A stretch of 47,754 nt of DNA from assembly GCA_902788035.1 (NCBI GenBank), contig CADAIL010000034.1, positions 1-47,754 of the forward strand, read 5' to 3'. A program made the position numbers and the translations under genes. This DNA comes from an uncultured Lachnospiraceae bacterium (GTDB taxonomy: Bacteria; Bacillota; Clostridia; Lachnospirales; Lachnospiraceae). Below, one piece after another: positions 8,045-17,990 of the stretch. The notes below the pieces were generated by a model. It made no database searches. It saw only the letters and a program-made list of their open reading frames with translations, and was not told the origin of the DNA. Each line of letters opens with the position of its first letter. Positions within the stretch are counted from its first letter, which is position 1.

Positions 8045-8071
8045 AGAGATCGGCAGATGCCGGTCTCTTTT
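8045..8071 (+). terminator. Terminator after the LPATGG fragment
   Basis: AGAGATCGGCA (8045-8055) pairs with TGCCGGTCTCT (8058-8068) and a short T run follows to 8071. Confidence 0.6.
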
Positions 8072-8084
8072 CTATTTGTGCGTT

Positions 8085-8390
8085 AACAGTGCCAGCTTAT
8101 CTGTGATAATGACAAAATTGTTGAAAAGTAGCAGGTTTTTTAGGAATTATTGACGCTTTATTTGTAAATCATAAGTTTTTATGATTGAATCTGCGTTTTT
8201 GTGGATGTAAAATATAAATAAAGTTATGATATATTGCCTTTCTACTTGACTGGACATTTTTGACTAAAATGGGCAAGATGTTTTTAGTTATTGTTCAGGA
8301 TTTGAATAACGAACAGGCAAGGTGAGAAGAATGCCTGTTCGCTTTTGGCGTGATATGCGCAATAATAATCAATCATAAGAGGGGACAGGC
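8085..8390 (+). promoter_or_regulatory. Long conserved leader of adhesin A
   Basis: About 300 bases with no gene, homologous to the leader of adhesin B (17695-17990). A plausible promoter is TTGAAT (8185-8190) and TAAAAT (8208-8213) with 17-base spacing, which would leave a roughly 170-base untranslated leader. Inside it, CGAACAGGCA (8310-8319) pairs perfectly with TGCCTGTTCG (8332-8341), followed by a short T run. The loop carries the Shine-Dalgarno-like GGTGAG. The true ribosome site is AGAGGGGA at 8379-8386, just before ATG at 8391. Confidence 0.55.
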
Positions 8391-11300
8391 ATGAAATCTT
8401 TATTTGTATGGCTTAACAGGATCATCAGAAAACATAAGGCTATGAAGCGCTGGCAACGGATCGTTACCGTGTTGGCGGCGATAATGACATTTGTCACCAC
8501 GTATGCATTAATTTTACCCGCGATTACTGTTGAGAGGAACAAGGTCGAGGATGTTGGCGGAATGTACCTGGAACATGAAACCGACACGAATGACATGCTC
8601 GAGGAAAACGCGCTTGAGCCCACCGGTGTCATTATAGCCGCGGATAACGAGAACGCGGTCTCTTTCTCATATGCTGATGACGAAATAGAGGCTACTGCCA
8701 TCATCAGTACCGACGAGGAGATACCGGAAGGTGCCGAGCTCGTGGTGAACCCTGTCATTCCTGAATCCGAAGAATATGCTGACCTTAGCAGCAGATCCGC
8801 AGCTCTTCTCGATAAAGAGTTTATTTATGATGTCACAACCTGCTCTTTCTATGATTTTGCGCTTGTCTATGATAATGTCGATGTGACCCCTGAAACAGGT
8901 CTGGTCGACATTCAGATCAATTTCCATAATAATACAGTTGAACATGTAGATGATATGCTCTTTGCAGGGCGCTATGCAAAACCGGCTTCAGAAGAAGGTG
9001 GTTTTGTTGCTATGTCTACGGACAATAAAGCTATTGATACCGTTGAGCCTGCTGATGCACTTATATCTGTTAACCCGGATGAATCCCAGGTGATTGAGCT
9101 CACTGACGGCGTTATCACCGGCCTCTCCCTGAAGGGGAATGACCTTGCCGAAAGTGACAGCCTTGTCGGTGTTCTTGCCGGTAGTGTGGATGAGGAGATC
9201 AAGGCTGCGGCGGCTGAGACCGATGCTGATGTTCCGGACTCTAACGATGTTGAGGACGGAGATTCCGCAGCGGCTGACACAGAAGAAGCCGCTCAGGTAG
9301 TGAAGACTTTGGAATTTAACGGCAGTGATTACAGTGTCATCCTTACCTATGACGGCACCTCCAAAATACCTGAGGGGGCTGTTCTCACTGCGTCTGAGAT
9401 CAGGCAGAATTCCGACCTATATATGACCTATCTCGAAGAAACGAAAAGAGCCATGGGACTTAAGGATGAGGATACTCTTCCTCGTTTAGCCGCGCGCTTC
9501 TTTGATATAAAGATTATGGTCGGCGAAGAGGAATTTACGCCCAAATCAGGCGTGTCCGTCGAGATTACATACGCGGAACCGCTGGCGGAAAATCCGGATA
9601 CAGAGGTCAGCGCAGTTCATTTTGCGGGTGAATCAGCCGATGCGGAGGTGATTGAGGCCAATACGACAGATGTCCGGGATGACGGAGCTGCGACGGTCGA
9701 GTTCACGGCGGAGTCTTTCTCAGTTTACGGTGTTATCTATACCGTGGACTTTCACTGGGAAGTGGACGGTAAAATGTACGAGTTCAGCCTTCCCGGAGGC
9801 GGATTTGTCAGCTTTTCAAAGCTGGCAGAAGTGCTGGGGATCATTAGCGATAAAAACTCTGAGGAAAATGTGGACCAAAACGAGTCTGAAACTGCTGAAA
9901 TTGAAAAGGAAAGTGACACTGCTTCCTCGCTCACACTGGGTGATGTGATGGTTTCCGATGCTGCGAGAGAGTTCGCAGCGGATGTGGAAAGCGTGGAATT
10001 CAGCAGTCCGGAACTGGTGGATGTCAGCAGAGTTGAAAACGATACCACAGTCGGGCAGATCAAGGAAGTCCGCGGGCTGCAGGTGCAGTATTCAGCGGAA
10101 CTGACGCAAGAACAGATAGAAGAGATCAATGCGCAGACGGTTGAAGCCGGAGACTGGGCTTTGATCAGTGTGCAGCCGTTTACGAGTGAAGAGACAATGA
10201 CTGTGACCATGAAGGATGGCGAAGTATTCACGATTCAGGTGACGGACTATCAGATCAGCACAAATGTCCTGACTGCCGACGGCAGGAATTACAAGATCAC
10301 AGTGACTTATGATGATAATGCAGAGATTCCGTCCGGAACGAAGCTGACTGCAGAGGAAATCATGCCCGGGACGGATGAATATTTACAGCATCTCGGTAAA
10401 GCATGGGCTGAAGTTAATAAGGATTATCTTGCGCAGGAGGAGGAAAAGCAGAAAAATATCGATGGACTGGATGAGTATGAGGACATTAGACCGGTCAATC
10501 TGGATGATGCCCGTTTTTTTAATATACGTCTGATTTATGGAGAAAAGGAGATTGAGCCGAAGGCACCGGTCCATGTCGATATTGAATATGTGGAAGGATT
10601 CACTACAGTTGAAGTGGAAGAAGATCAGGTTATTGGGGTTGCTCATTATAAGAAAGATGAAACAGAATTAATCACTGATGTCAGGACAGAAAAAAACGAA
10701 GCGGGAGAAATCGTAGAGTTTGTATATGAGCAGGACAGTTTTTCTGATATCGGAACCTATGTCGGACAGAAAACCTATGACAATGTTCCTTATAAGATGA
10801 GTAAGGCGCTTGCCATGCCTTTGCTGCGGGCTTTGACCAATGCGACAAGAAATGGTACTCAGCTCAAGGATATTGAGGCTCATAAGAAACTTACCAATAA
10901 TGATGACGGAACCTATACGATGTCCCTTACGGTGAAGGGAGATTCTGTTGCCAATGAAGAATACAACAAGGCTAATATCCTGTTCGTCATGGACCGCTCG
11001 AGCAGTATGACAAGCAACAACGTATACCAGGAGTATACTGACACCACATATCCCAGCGGCACGACTTATTATAGAAAGAACGGCAATAACTACGAGGAGC
11101 TTTTTCTTAATAATGGACAGGTTTGTACACGTGCATGGTCTGGAGGCATGTTCGGATCATGGGATTATACACCTTATACCGGTACTGTCTACACCTCTGT
11201 AACCCGTCTTGTGGCCGAACAGGCTGCTATGGATGTTCTGATTCAGAACCTGCTTGGGAAAAATGACAGCACCACTCCGGGAAAAGAAGATTTGATAGAA

Positions 11301-14300
11301 ATCTCCGTCATCAGTTTTGCGGAAGACAGACAGTCCGGGGATACGGAGTATACAGAGTGGACAAGTAATGATTATGACGGTTTGATGGAAGCGGTAAATC
11401 AGACCAATACGCCTTCGGGCACAAACTGGGAAGATGCTCTGATTTATGCGAGGGAACAGGCATATATTAAAAAACAGTCTCAGCCGGATGAAGATGTATA
11501 TGTGATTTTTCTCACTGATGGTGAGCCGACAGCCGTATACGGCGAACACAGTGGTGCACAACATTATAAGGATAGTTGGGGAAATGTTATCCGTGGGGGC
11601 TTTGATTATGCTTTGACAGAGACAGGTACTTACGAAGGTCCGGGAAAGGAGGATGATAACGAGAATTCTCTGGACCGTGCCAAAGAAATCGTCGATGACG
11701 GCTACAAGTTCTATGGTATTTTCACATTTAACCCCGGTGAAGCTCAGACCAAATATCTGCGTCGGCTGATGAATTTTGCCTATACCGGAGTAGACAAGGC
11801 CTATGAGAATGATGAAACCAAAGAAGATACAGATATTGTAAAGAAGTACTTTACCAATGCGGATACACCCGAAACACTCACAGCTGCATTTGAAAAGATA
11901 TTTGCTGACGTTTCCAGTATGCTTGGACATGGTGATGTTGTAATTACTGACGGCTTACAGGCGGCAGACGCTATGACGACTACGATCCACGCAGACAGAG
12001 CAGACGGATTCCGGTATTCTGTGACGGATGATACAACCGGAGAAGAATTATATTATGTTACAGCAACAGGCAGTGATTCTAACCCGACTGTCACATTCCA
12101 TATAGGTGATCAACCTTATCCGGCTGGAGCCAGTAAGACGGGAGTAGATGGAAAACCGTACTATTCCGTGACGGTTAATGGAACGGAGTATACGATGGCC
12201 CTGGCAGATCTCAGCGGACGGGAACTTACCTGGGATCTCTCTGCCATTGGAACATTGCTTCCGGGTTGTACTTATAAAGTGGATATTATCGTCTGGCCGA
12301 ACCAGGCGGCGTATGACTATGTTGCCGGCCTCAATAATAAACTGCCGGGTTATTCCTGGGATCCCAGTGTTGAAAGCAACCCTGACAATTACCATGAGGT
12401 AACTGTCGACGGGGTCACATATGGTTACTACACTGGCGGAGTTTCCGGACATGATTCCATTGTAAAATACAAAGACAGCGAAGTGTACAGTGTGCTTACC
12501 AATACCCATCAGGAGCTGAATTATTCGATTGTCAATACAAAAACGAATGAAGTGACGGGAGAAACGACAACCACCAGCAATCCCCAGGATCCTGTTCCGC
12601 TTGAACCTCAGAAGCCGATGGATCTGGTCGATACAAACTCCAAAATCGAGAAGCAATGGGATGTTGATTTGGATCCAAGTATTCTTGCACAGCTTTTGTA
12701 TCCTGCGGATGGAACCCACTATACACTGACATTTGATATCCTGCAGGATACAAGTACGACTCCCTATAAAACCCTGACACTTGGCTGGGATACCACACAA
12801 AAGAAATATGTGTGGGAGAGTGGGAGTGAAAGAGATATTGAGTATAACGGAACTACTTATTCGATCGGCACCACATGGAAGAAAGACTTTGCGGTTCCAA
12901 CCGGACTGATGCTGAGCGAAGAAAGAATGGATGAGCTGGGGATGGATAAATCTGCCTATCCATCAGGCACTTATCCGGTTGACCCGGAGGATCCGGACAG
13001 TGAAGTAAAGACATATTATCTCCTGGAAAACGGACACGATTATACGATCAAGGAGCGTAATCTGAGTTATGAGTTTGACTTTAACTCGGATGTATTTCAT
13101 CCTATGCTGGTCGACGGGAAAATGCAGAATGTCAATTTCACGAAGGAAGGTATGTCCGTCAACATTTCCAACATGACAAATACTATAGGAGGATTATCTT
13201 CGCTGAAAGTAGAAAACACACTGCGCGGATATATCCATCTGGAGAAGCACGTTGTTGATGGAAGCGGGAATGCAATTGATTCGGATAAAACCAAGTTCGA
13301 ATACACCATTTCCCTGACAAATAATGATGGTGTATTTGTAGGAACACATATACCGTGGTATGGCATTAATGGTCTGTATTACCATGACAGAGATTTTAAT
13401 TATTACCAGGTATATTATGATAATAATCAACTGAATATAAAGAATGAAGCAGGCGAGGTTTATCCCGTTATAAATTCCTATGATCTGAACGATGCGGCCG
13501 AACAGACGCTCATCTATCGTGATGGGGGAGTAAATAAAGAGCTGTTTATTTCAGGTAACCAGACGACTCCGGCGAATGGAAACAAGACCGCTTCTGCAAT
13601 CCTGCAGATTTATCAGGGTGAGGTTTTGAGTATCGCGAACATTCCTGCCGGAACACAGTACGAAATTATTGAATCGGCAGAATTGGGTTATAATCTGGTA
13701 AGTATCGACAGGAGTTTTGAACCGGACGATGTGGAAGATAATCCAGAGGATACCACAATCAATTTGGGGGGACGCTCAATTAACGGAAAAATCGTACCAA
13801 ATCATCATAACTACATTGAATATACAAATCGCTGCCTTGTGACAGACATTTCTATTCAAAAAGTGGATGAAGACGGTAGTGGTATCGAAGGGGCAGTGTT
13901 CCAGCTGAAAACAGTTTCGAATAATGGTTATTCGGAAGAATTGGCAACGACAATAGAGTCGATCCGCGGGATCGGGGATGTGACCAAAGTGGTCAACGGG
14001 GAAACAAAGACATACCTAAGCGCTTTCGAATCGACAGGTGGTGTTCAAACTTTTTCCGGCTTGCCGGACGGTACTTATCGGCTCTATGAGGTATACATAC
14101 CCGCCGGCTATATCAGCACATTCAGATACATACAGTTTACGATTGATAATCGACAGATGAAAAATGTGACTACTGACAATGGAGATGTCAGCATGCTGGA
14201 TACTACAGCGAACAATGTTGATCTGAAGATTGCCAATATTTCCGGTGCAGAGCTTCCTCACACCGGCGGTCCCGGGACAAGGCTCTCTACGATCCTTGGT

Positions 14301-14357
14301 TCGATTTTGGTCGCTGGAGCGGGACTCATGCTGTGGAGGAGACGGAGATTCGTCTAA
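8391..14357 (+). CDS. Adhesin A: giant sortase-anchored surface protein with vWFA domain
   Basis: 1988 residues, apparently intact. Residues 1-47 form a basic start (WLNRIIRKHK) and a hydrophobic export segment ending TTYALILPAITVE. Then comes the shared head module, with the repeated signature YxVxLTYDxxSxIPxGAxL at about 310 and again at about 645. A von Willebrand A domain starts near 860, with metal-site residues DRSSS (868-872) and a second aspartate in FLTDGEP (D1043). Stalk domains follow: a Cna-B-like one from about 1417, a pilin-like one from about 1613 (YIHLEKHVVDGSG ... LSIANIPAGTQYEIIE), and SpaA from about 1817 (SIQKVDEDGSGIEGAVF). The sorting signal LPHTGGPGT is at 1955, followed by a helix and WRRRRFV. 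Such proteins bind host, plant or partner-cell surfaces; the ligand cannot be told from sequence. A terminator follows at 14462. Confidence 0.9.
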   Translation: MKSLFVWLNRIIRKHKAMKRWQRIVTVLAAIMTFVTTYALILPAITVERNKVEDVGGMYLEHETDTNDMLEENALEPTGVIIAADNENAVSFSYADDEIEATAIISTDEEIPEGAELVVNPVIPESEEYADLSSRSAALLDKEFIYDVTTCSFYDFALVYDNVDVTPETGLVDIQINFHNNTVEHVDDMLFAGRYAKPASEEGGFVAMSTDNKAIDTVEPADALISVNPDESQVIELTDGVITGLSLKGNDLAESDSLVGVLAGSVDEEIKAAAAETDADVPDSNDVEDGDSAAADTEEAAQVVKTLEFNGSDYSVILTYDGTSKIPEGAVLTASEIRQNSDLYMTYLEETKRAMGLKDEDTLPRLAARFFDIKIMVGEEEFTPKSGVSVEITYAEPLAENPDTEVSAVHFAGESADAEVIEANTTDVRDDGAATVEFTAESFSVYGVIYTVDFHWEVDGKMYEFSLPGGGFVSFSKLAEVLGIISDKNSEENVDQNESETAEIEKESDTASSLTLGDVMVSDAAREFAADVESVEFSSPELVDVSRVENDTTVGQIKEVRGLQVQYSAELTQEQIEEINAQTVEAGDWALISVQPFTSEETMTVTMKDGEVFTIQVTDYQISTNVLTADGRNYKITVTYDDNAEIPSGTKLTAEEIMPGTDEYLQHLGKAWAEVNKDYLAQEEEKQKNIDGLDEYEDIRPVNLDDARFFNIRLIYGEKEIEPKAPVHVDIEYVEGFTTVEVEEDQVIGVAHYKKDETELITDVRTEKNEAGEIVEFVYEQDSFSDIGTYVGQKTYDNVPYKMSKALAMPLLRALTNATRNGTQLKDIEAHKKLTNNDDGTYTMSLTVKGDSVANEEYNKANILFVMDRSSSMTSNNVYQEYTDTTYPSGTTYYRKNGNNYEELFLNNGQVCTRAWSGGMFGSWDYTPYTGTVYTSVTRLVAEQAAMDVLIQNLLGKNDSTTPGKEDLIEISVISFAEDRQSGDTEYTEWTSNDYDGLMEAVNQTNTPSGTNWEDALIYAREQAYIKKQSQPDEDVYVIFLTDGEPTAVYGEHSGAQHYKDSWGNVIRGGFDYALTETGTYEGPGKEDDNENSLDRAKEIVDDGYKFYGIFTFNPGEAQTKYLRRLMNFAYTGVDKAYENDETKEDTDIVKKYFTNADTPETLTAAFEKIFADVSSMLGHGDVVITDGLQAADAMTTTIHADRADGFRYSVTDDTTGEELYYVTATGSDSNPTVTFHIGDQPYPAGASKTGVDGKPYYSVTVNGTEYTMALADLSGRELTWDLSAIGTLLPGCTYKVDIIVWPNQAAYDYVAGLNNKLPGYSWDPSVESNPDNYHEVTVDGVTYGYYTGGVSGHDSIVKYKDSEVYSVLTNTHQELNYSIVNTKTNEVTGETTTTSNPQDPVPLEPQKPMDLVDTNSKIEKQWDVDLDPSILAQLLYPADGTHYTLTFDILQDTSTTPYKTLTLGWDTTQKKYVWESGSERDIEYNGTTYSIGTTWKKDFAVPTGLMLSEERMDELGMDKSAYPSGTYPVDPEDPDSEVKTYYLLENGHDYTIKERNLSYEFDFNSDVFHPMLVDGKMQNVNFTKEGMSVNISNMTNTIGGLSSLKVENTLRGYIHLEKHVVDGSGNAIDSDKTKFEYTISLTNNDGVFVGTHIPWYGINGLYYHDRDFNYYQVYYDNNQLNIKNEAGEVYPVINSYDLNDAAEQTLIYRDGGVNKELFISGNQTTPANGNKTASAILQIYQGEVLSIANIPAGTQYEIIESAELGYNLVSIDRSFEPDDVEDNPEDTTINLGGRSINGKIVPNHHNYIEYTNRCLVTDISIQKVDEDGSGIEGAVFQLKTVSNNGYSEELATTIESIRGIGDVTKVVNGETKTYLSAFESTGGVQTFSGLPDGTYRLYEVYIPAGYISTFRYIQFTIDNRQMKNVTTDNGDVSMLDTTANNVDLKIANISGAELPHTGGPGTRLSTILGSILVAGAGLMLWRRRRFV

Positions 14358-14461
14358 AACAAAAGCCGGGTCGGATGCAGTATTCCGGTGTAACTTCTCC
14401 ATAGCAGACGCAGTAGACACATGGATATTTAGATAGTATAGATAAAGTTCAATTTTATGAA

Positions 14462-14498
14462 ACGGGACTGGTTCACTTTGGAGAACCGGTTCTGTTTT
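14462..14498 (+). terminator. Terminator after adhesin A
   Basis: ACGGGACTGGTTC and GAACCGGTTCTGT-type arms (14462-14474 and 14483-14495) form a stem with wobble pairs, followed by TTTT. A short gene-free stretch follows to the insertion sequence. Confidence 0.6.
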
Positions 14499-14614
14499 AT
14501 GTATGTTTGTTTCGTTAGTCTAAAATGGTGTCTGACCATGAACAGATTTCAGGCTTTTTTGATTATGACGTTTTCTACGACGAATACTAGCACACGAATT
14601 TTTAAATAACTGGA

Positions 14615-15880
14615 CTATAGTACCTGTCCCATGATACAATATATCTATCAAGAGATGGAGGTATTGTTCCATGGGAAGAAAACCAAGTTTCATCATCCTT
14701 ACTGCTGAAGATCGTGACTATTTAGAGACCCAGACTCGCGCTCGTACAATACAAGCACAGACAGTCAACAGAGCCCGGATTCTTCTTTTGAAGGCAGACG
14801 GATGTTCCATTGACGATATAGCCGATAAAGTAGGTATTAATCGCAAAAGCGTTATGCTCTGCCTGAAAAAATATACAGAAGGCGGTGTAGAAAACGCTTT
14901 ATTCGATGCTCCCGGTCGTGGCCGCAACGCGGAGATCACTGACGAAGAAAAAGCCTGGATCATCAACATCGCCTGCCAGAAACCAAAAGATCTCGGGTAC
15001 TCTGCCGAGACCTGGACTTATGCCAGGCTGACATCCCATATCAATAAGAATGCAGAAGCTGCAGGATTCATAAGGCTTTCAACAATCCATAAGAGCACAG
15101 TCCATAAGATCCTTGATGAAGCGGAGATCAAACCGTTCCGAATCAGGTATTATTGTGAAAACCGGGATCCTGATTTTGACAGCAAGATGCATAATGTCCT
15201 TCTCGTGTACAAGCAGCTGTCCTTTCAGTTTGATGAGAACGGTCAGTTACTTCCATGGAAGGAAGATGAAGAGATCGTCCATGTGCTTTCATATGACGAA
15301 AAGCCAGGTATCCAGGCGATTGCAACTACTTCAGAAGACCTTCTCCCTGATGGGAATCATAGTACGATCAGCCGTGATTATGAATACAAAAGGCTGGGCA
15401 CACTGTCGCTCCTTGCAGGGATAGACCTGCAGACAGGGGAAGCCATTCCGTTGGTCAGAGAAACGCATAACAGTAAGGATTACATAGAATTCCTGAAAAT
15501 ACTTGATGAGAAGTATCCAAAGGGCGATAAAATCCGATTGGTACTTGATAACCTCAGAGTTCATACTTCAGAGGAGACAAGGCAGTACCTTGCAACTGTT
15601 CCCAGGCGGTTTGAGTTCGTATTTACACCAAAACACGGATCGTGGCTCAATATGGTAGAAGGCTTCTTCAGTAAGATGACAAGGCAGATGCTGCGAGGTA
15701 TTCGGGTCAAATCGAAGGCCGAGCTTACTGATCGGATTTACCGTTATTTTGAAGAAGTCAATGCAGAGCCCGTGGTGTTTCATTGGAAGTATAACCTTGA
15801 TGATATCGATGTTTCAGAGGAGATCATCGTAGACACGCTACCATTGAAAAAATCCAGTTAATTGGCGGACGTTATACTAG
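14615..15880 (+). mobile_element. IS630-family insertion sequence (ends approximate)
   Basis: A single transposase gene with short flanks. Imperfect terminal similarity is visible between the left flank (CTATAGTACCTGTCC, from about 14615) and the reverse complement of the right flank (CTAGTATAACGTCC, ending about 15880). IS630 elements insert at TA and both edges carry TA. Right of the element coding sequence of a fibro-slime adhesin begins at once, but the left flank does not encode the missing front. The insertion was therefore accompanied by a deletion or rearrangement. Confidence 0.6.
14671..15861 (+). CDS. IS630-family DDE transposase
   Basis: 396 residues, full length for the family. 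The start has GGAGGT at 14657-14662, eight bases upstream. The N-terminal half holds the helix-turn-helix pair (DGCSIDDIADKVGINRKSV, then LSTIHKSTVHKILDEAEIKP). The catalytic triad is seen in order as SYDEKPG (first Asp, about residue 210), LVLDNLRVH (second Asp, about 291) and HGSWLNMVEGFFSKM (Glu, about 328). These are the standard IS630 DDE motifs. There is no frameshift, so the element could be active. It moves itself and probably took part in breaking the adhesin copy to its right. Confidence 0.93.
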   Translation: MGRKPSFIILTAEDRDYLETQTRARTIQAQTVNRARILLLKADGCSIDDIADKVGINRKSVMLCLKKYTEGGVENALFDAPGRGRNAEITDEEKAWIINIACQKPKDLGYSAETWTYARLTSHINKNAEAAGFIRLSTIHKSTVHKILDEAEIKPFRIRYYCENRDPDFDSKMHNVLLVYKQLSFQFDENGQLLPWKEDEEIVHVLSYDEKPGIQAIATTSEDLLPDGNHSTISRDYEYKRLGTLSLLAGIDLQTGEAIPLVRETHNSKDYIEFLKILDEKYPKGDKIRLVLDNLRVHTSEETRQYLATVPRRFEFVFTPKHGSWLNMVEGFFSKMTRQMLRGIRVKSKAELTDRIYRYFEEVNAEPVVFHWKYNLDDIDVSEEIIVDTLPLKKSS

Positions 15881-15881
15881 T

Positions 15882-17626
15882 GTGAAAGCCGTTTATGAAA
15901 ACCTGAACCATCTCTTCATCAAGGACGAAGATGGATACTATCGTTACGACAGTAACTTGAACTATGCGCGTTATAATGGTGTTGATGGGTTCGATGTGTA
16001 CGCCTCCACTTTTAATGAAGAGGGGACGACAAATAAAGAGGCAGTAGGTTTCTTTCCATTCAATGACTATAACTCCTACTATAACTGCATTCATGGCGGC
16101 ACCCAATACGATTATAATAATAATTTCAAAGGTTATTCTCCGCACAATAACAATTACAGCGATAAGATCGGTTACTACAACCATCACTTTGGCATGACGG
16201 TGGAGGCCAGTTTTGTCATGACGCCGGACGGTAAGTATTTGGGCAAGGATATTGAATTCGATTTTTCCGGCGACGATGATCTTTGGGTATTTGTAGACGG
16301 CGTGCTGGTGCTGGATATCGGTGGCGTGCATAACCCCGTAACGGGCAAAATTAATTTCAACTCCGGGGAGGTTATCGTAAGAGACGGAGTTCATAATACG
16401 GATCCGGATCAGCTGGTCGTGAACGATAGTAAGCCCGGTCCGAATACGATTCAGGAAGCTTTCAGCCGTATGACAGGAAAGGAGTGGGACGACAGCCCAT
16501 ATACCCGTCACACTCTTCGGCGATTAACGTGGAAAAAGTGTGGTATGACAGCAATGGTAATGTAGTTACAGATACAAGCGATTCGAGCAAATATATGCCG
16601 ATCAGCTACAAGATCTATAGAATTCCGTATCAGTTGGTAGATAATCCGGATTATGTTCCCGAAGACCCTGAAAATCCTGATCATCCGGAACAGGTGTCAC
16701 CAAAGAATAGGGTGGATTATCCGGTACAGGAAGTGAGATTTGGCGATGAACTCAATTCTACGTCAAGTATAGGATATGTGTCGACAATGGACGGCTTTAC
16801 CGGAACGCTTTCGTATGATACCGATGCAGAAAAGAGCTGGAAAGCGGAGTGGAAGGACCTGCCAAAGTATAAATATGTGGTAAAAGATGAAACGCCGGAA
16901 GATTCTTCAGGCGAACCTTCGGGAGACACTACGGACGACACTCCGGATGACACGGAAGCAGAACCTATTAAAGAACCTGTGGAAATTGTTTACATGGTGA
17001 AAGAAACGGTAACATATCCCGGTTATGTGGAGGTAGATCCGGACGAGAATTATGTGGAGGTGGATCCTGACACATTTAGTGTCACCAATGGCGGAACAAT
17101 TACAAACAAGCAGCTTAAGTACAGCCTGAAAATCGTTAAAGTTGATGCCAATAACACAGAGACAGGCCTTTCGGGAGCTAAATTCCAGCTGACAAGAAAG
17201 CTCCCCGGCGAGAGTGGGTTTACATAATTCGAGCATGACAGTTTTGAAGTGGATTCGACGAACGCCAATAAGAGAACCGGACCGTTCACCGTGTCATCGA
17301 CGGAGGGTATCATTCTCGAGGGCCTTATTCCCGGCGAATATCAGATCGAGGAAAAGACAGCTCCTAACGGTTATATTATTACTCTTGAACCATTCACCTT
17401 TACTCTTAACGGAGATGGGACGGTGACGCCTTCGGACACAAGCGGCGTATTGGTTGTGCCACTTCCGAAGGATAATAATAACCCGGCGGGATTGCAGATT
17501 GGAAATGAACCCGGTGCAGCTCTGCCGCACACCGGTGGTCCCGGCACAAGATTATTTACTATCCTTGGATTGATCCTGATTGCAGGAGCGGGATTGCTGC
17601 TTTTGCGTCGACGCAGAACAATTTAG
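15882..17626 (+). pseudogene. Decayed fibro-slime/Cna-B adhesin with LPHTGG tail, truncated at the IS630 edge
   Basis: Three coding pieces. 15882-16565 encodes a fibro-slime/PA14-like domain (FSGDDDLWVFVDGVLVLDIG) close to that of adhesin B. Near 16505 it changes frame, skipping the expected end of that domain. 16505-17227 encodes Cna-B sequence (INVEKVWYDSNGNVVTDTSD) and a start of SpaA (SLKIVKVDANNTETGLSGAK), ending at a premature TAA. The next frame (17228-17626) continues the same domain (IEEKTAPNGYIIT) to LPHTGGPGT, a helix and LRRRRTI. It lacks head, export signal and ribosome site, so it is not expressed as a functional surface protein. Confidence 0.8.
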
Positions 17627-17641
17627 AAAGGGTCACATAAG

Positions 17642-17674
17642 AGACCAGTTCACTTAGGTGGGCTGGTCTTTTTT
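17642..17674 (+). terminator. Terminator after the decayed adhesin
   Basis: AGACCAGTTCAC (17642-17653) pairs with GTGGGCTGGTCT (17658-17669) and a run of Ts follows. Confidence 0.75.
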
Positions 17675-17694
17675 ATATTCTCTGCAGGTTGCGC

Positions 17695-17990
17695 ATTGAT
17701 AATTGCGTGGCAATGGAAAAATTTGTTGAAAAAATGCGGGTTTTGGAGGAGTATTGCTGACTCTTCTTTATAAATCATAAGTATTTGCAAGTGGACCCTA
17801 TACTTGATTGGATGTAAAATATAAGCTAAATTATGACATTATACCCTACTGCTGACCGAACATTTCGACTTAAATGGGCAAGGTGTTATTTCGTTATTAT
17901 TATGATTGTATAACGGACAGGCAGGAGGAAGTGCCTGTTCGATTTTGGCGTGATATTTGACGCTAGTATTCTTTTTTAAAGGGGACAGGC
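17695..17990 (+). promoter_or_regulatory. Long conserved leader of adhesin B
   Basis: Gene-free and aligned base for base over long stretches with the leader of adhesin A (shared TGTTGAAAAA, AAATCATAAGT, GGATGTAAAATATAA, AATGGGCAAG). A hairpin GGACAGGCA (17915-17923)/TGCCTGTTC (17932-17940) has a GGAGGAAG loop and is followed by ATTTTGGCGTGATAT, as in A. The ribosome site AAAGGGGA lies just before ATG 17991. Confidence 0.55.

Noticed and set aside
14560..14615. Left flank of the IS630 element as the front of the disrupted adhesin
   Set aside because: All three frames lack similarity to the expected sequence before the fibro-slime domain and contain early stops.
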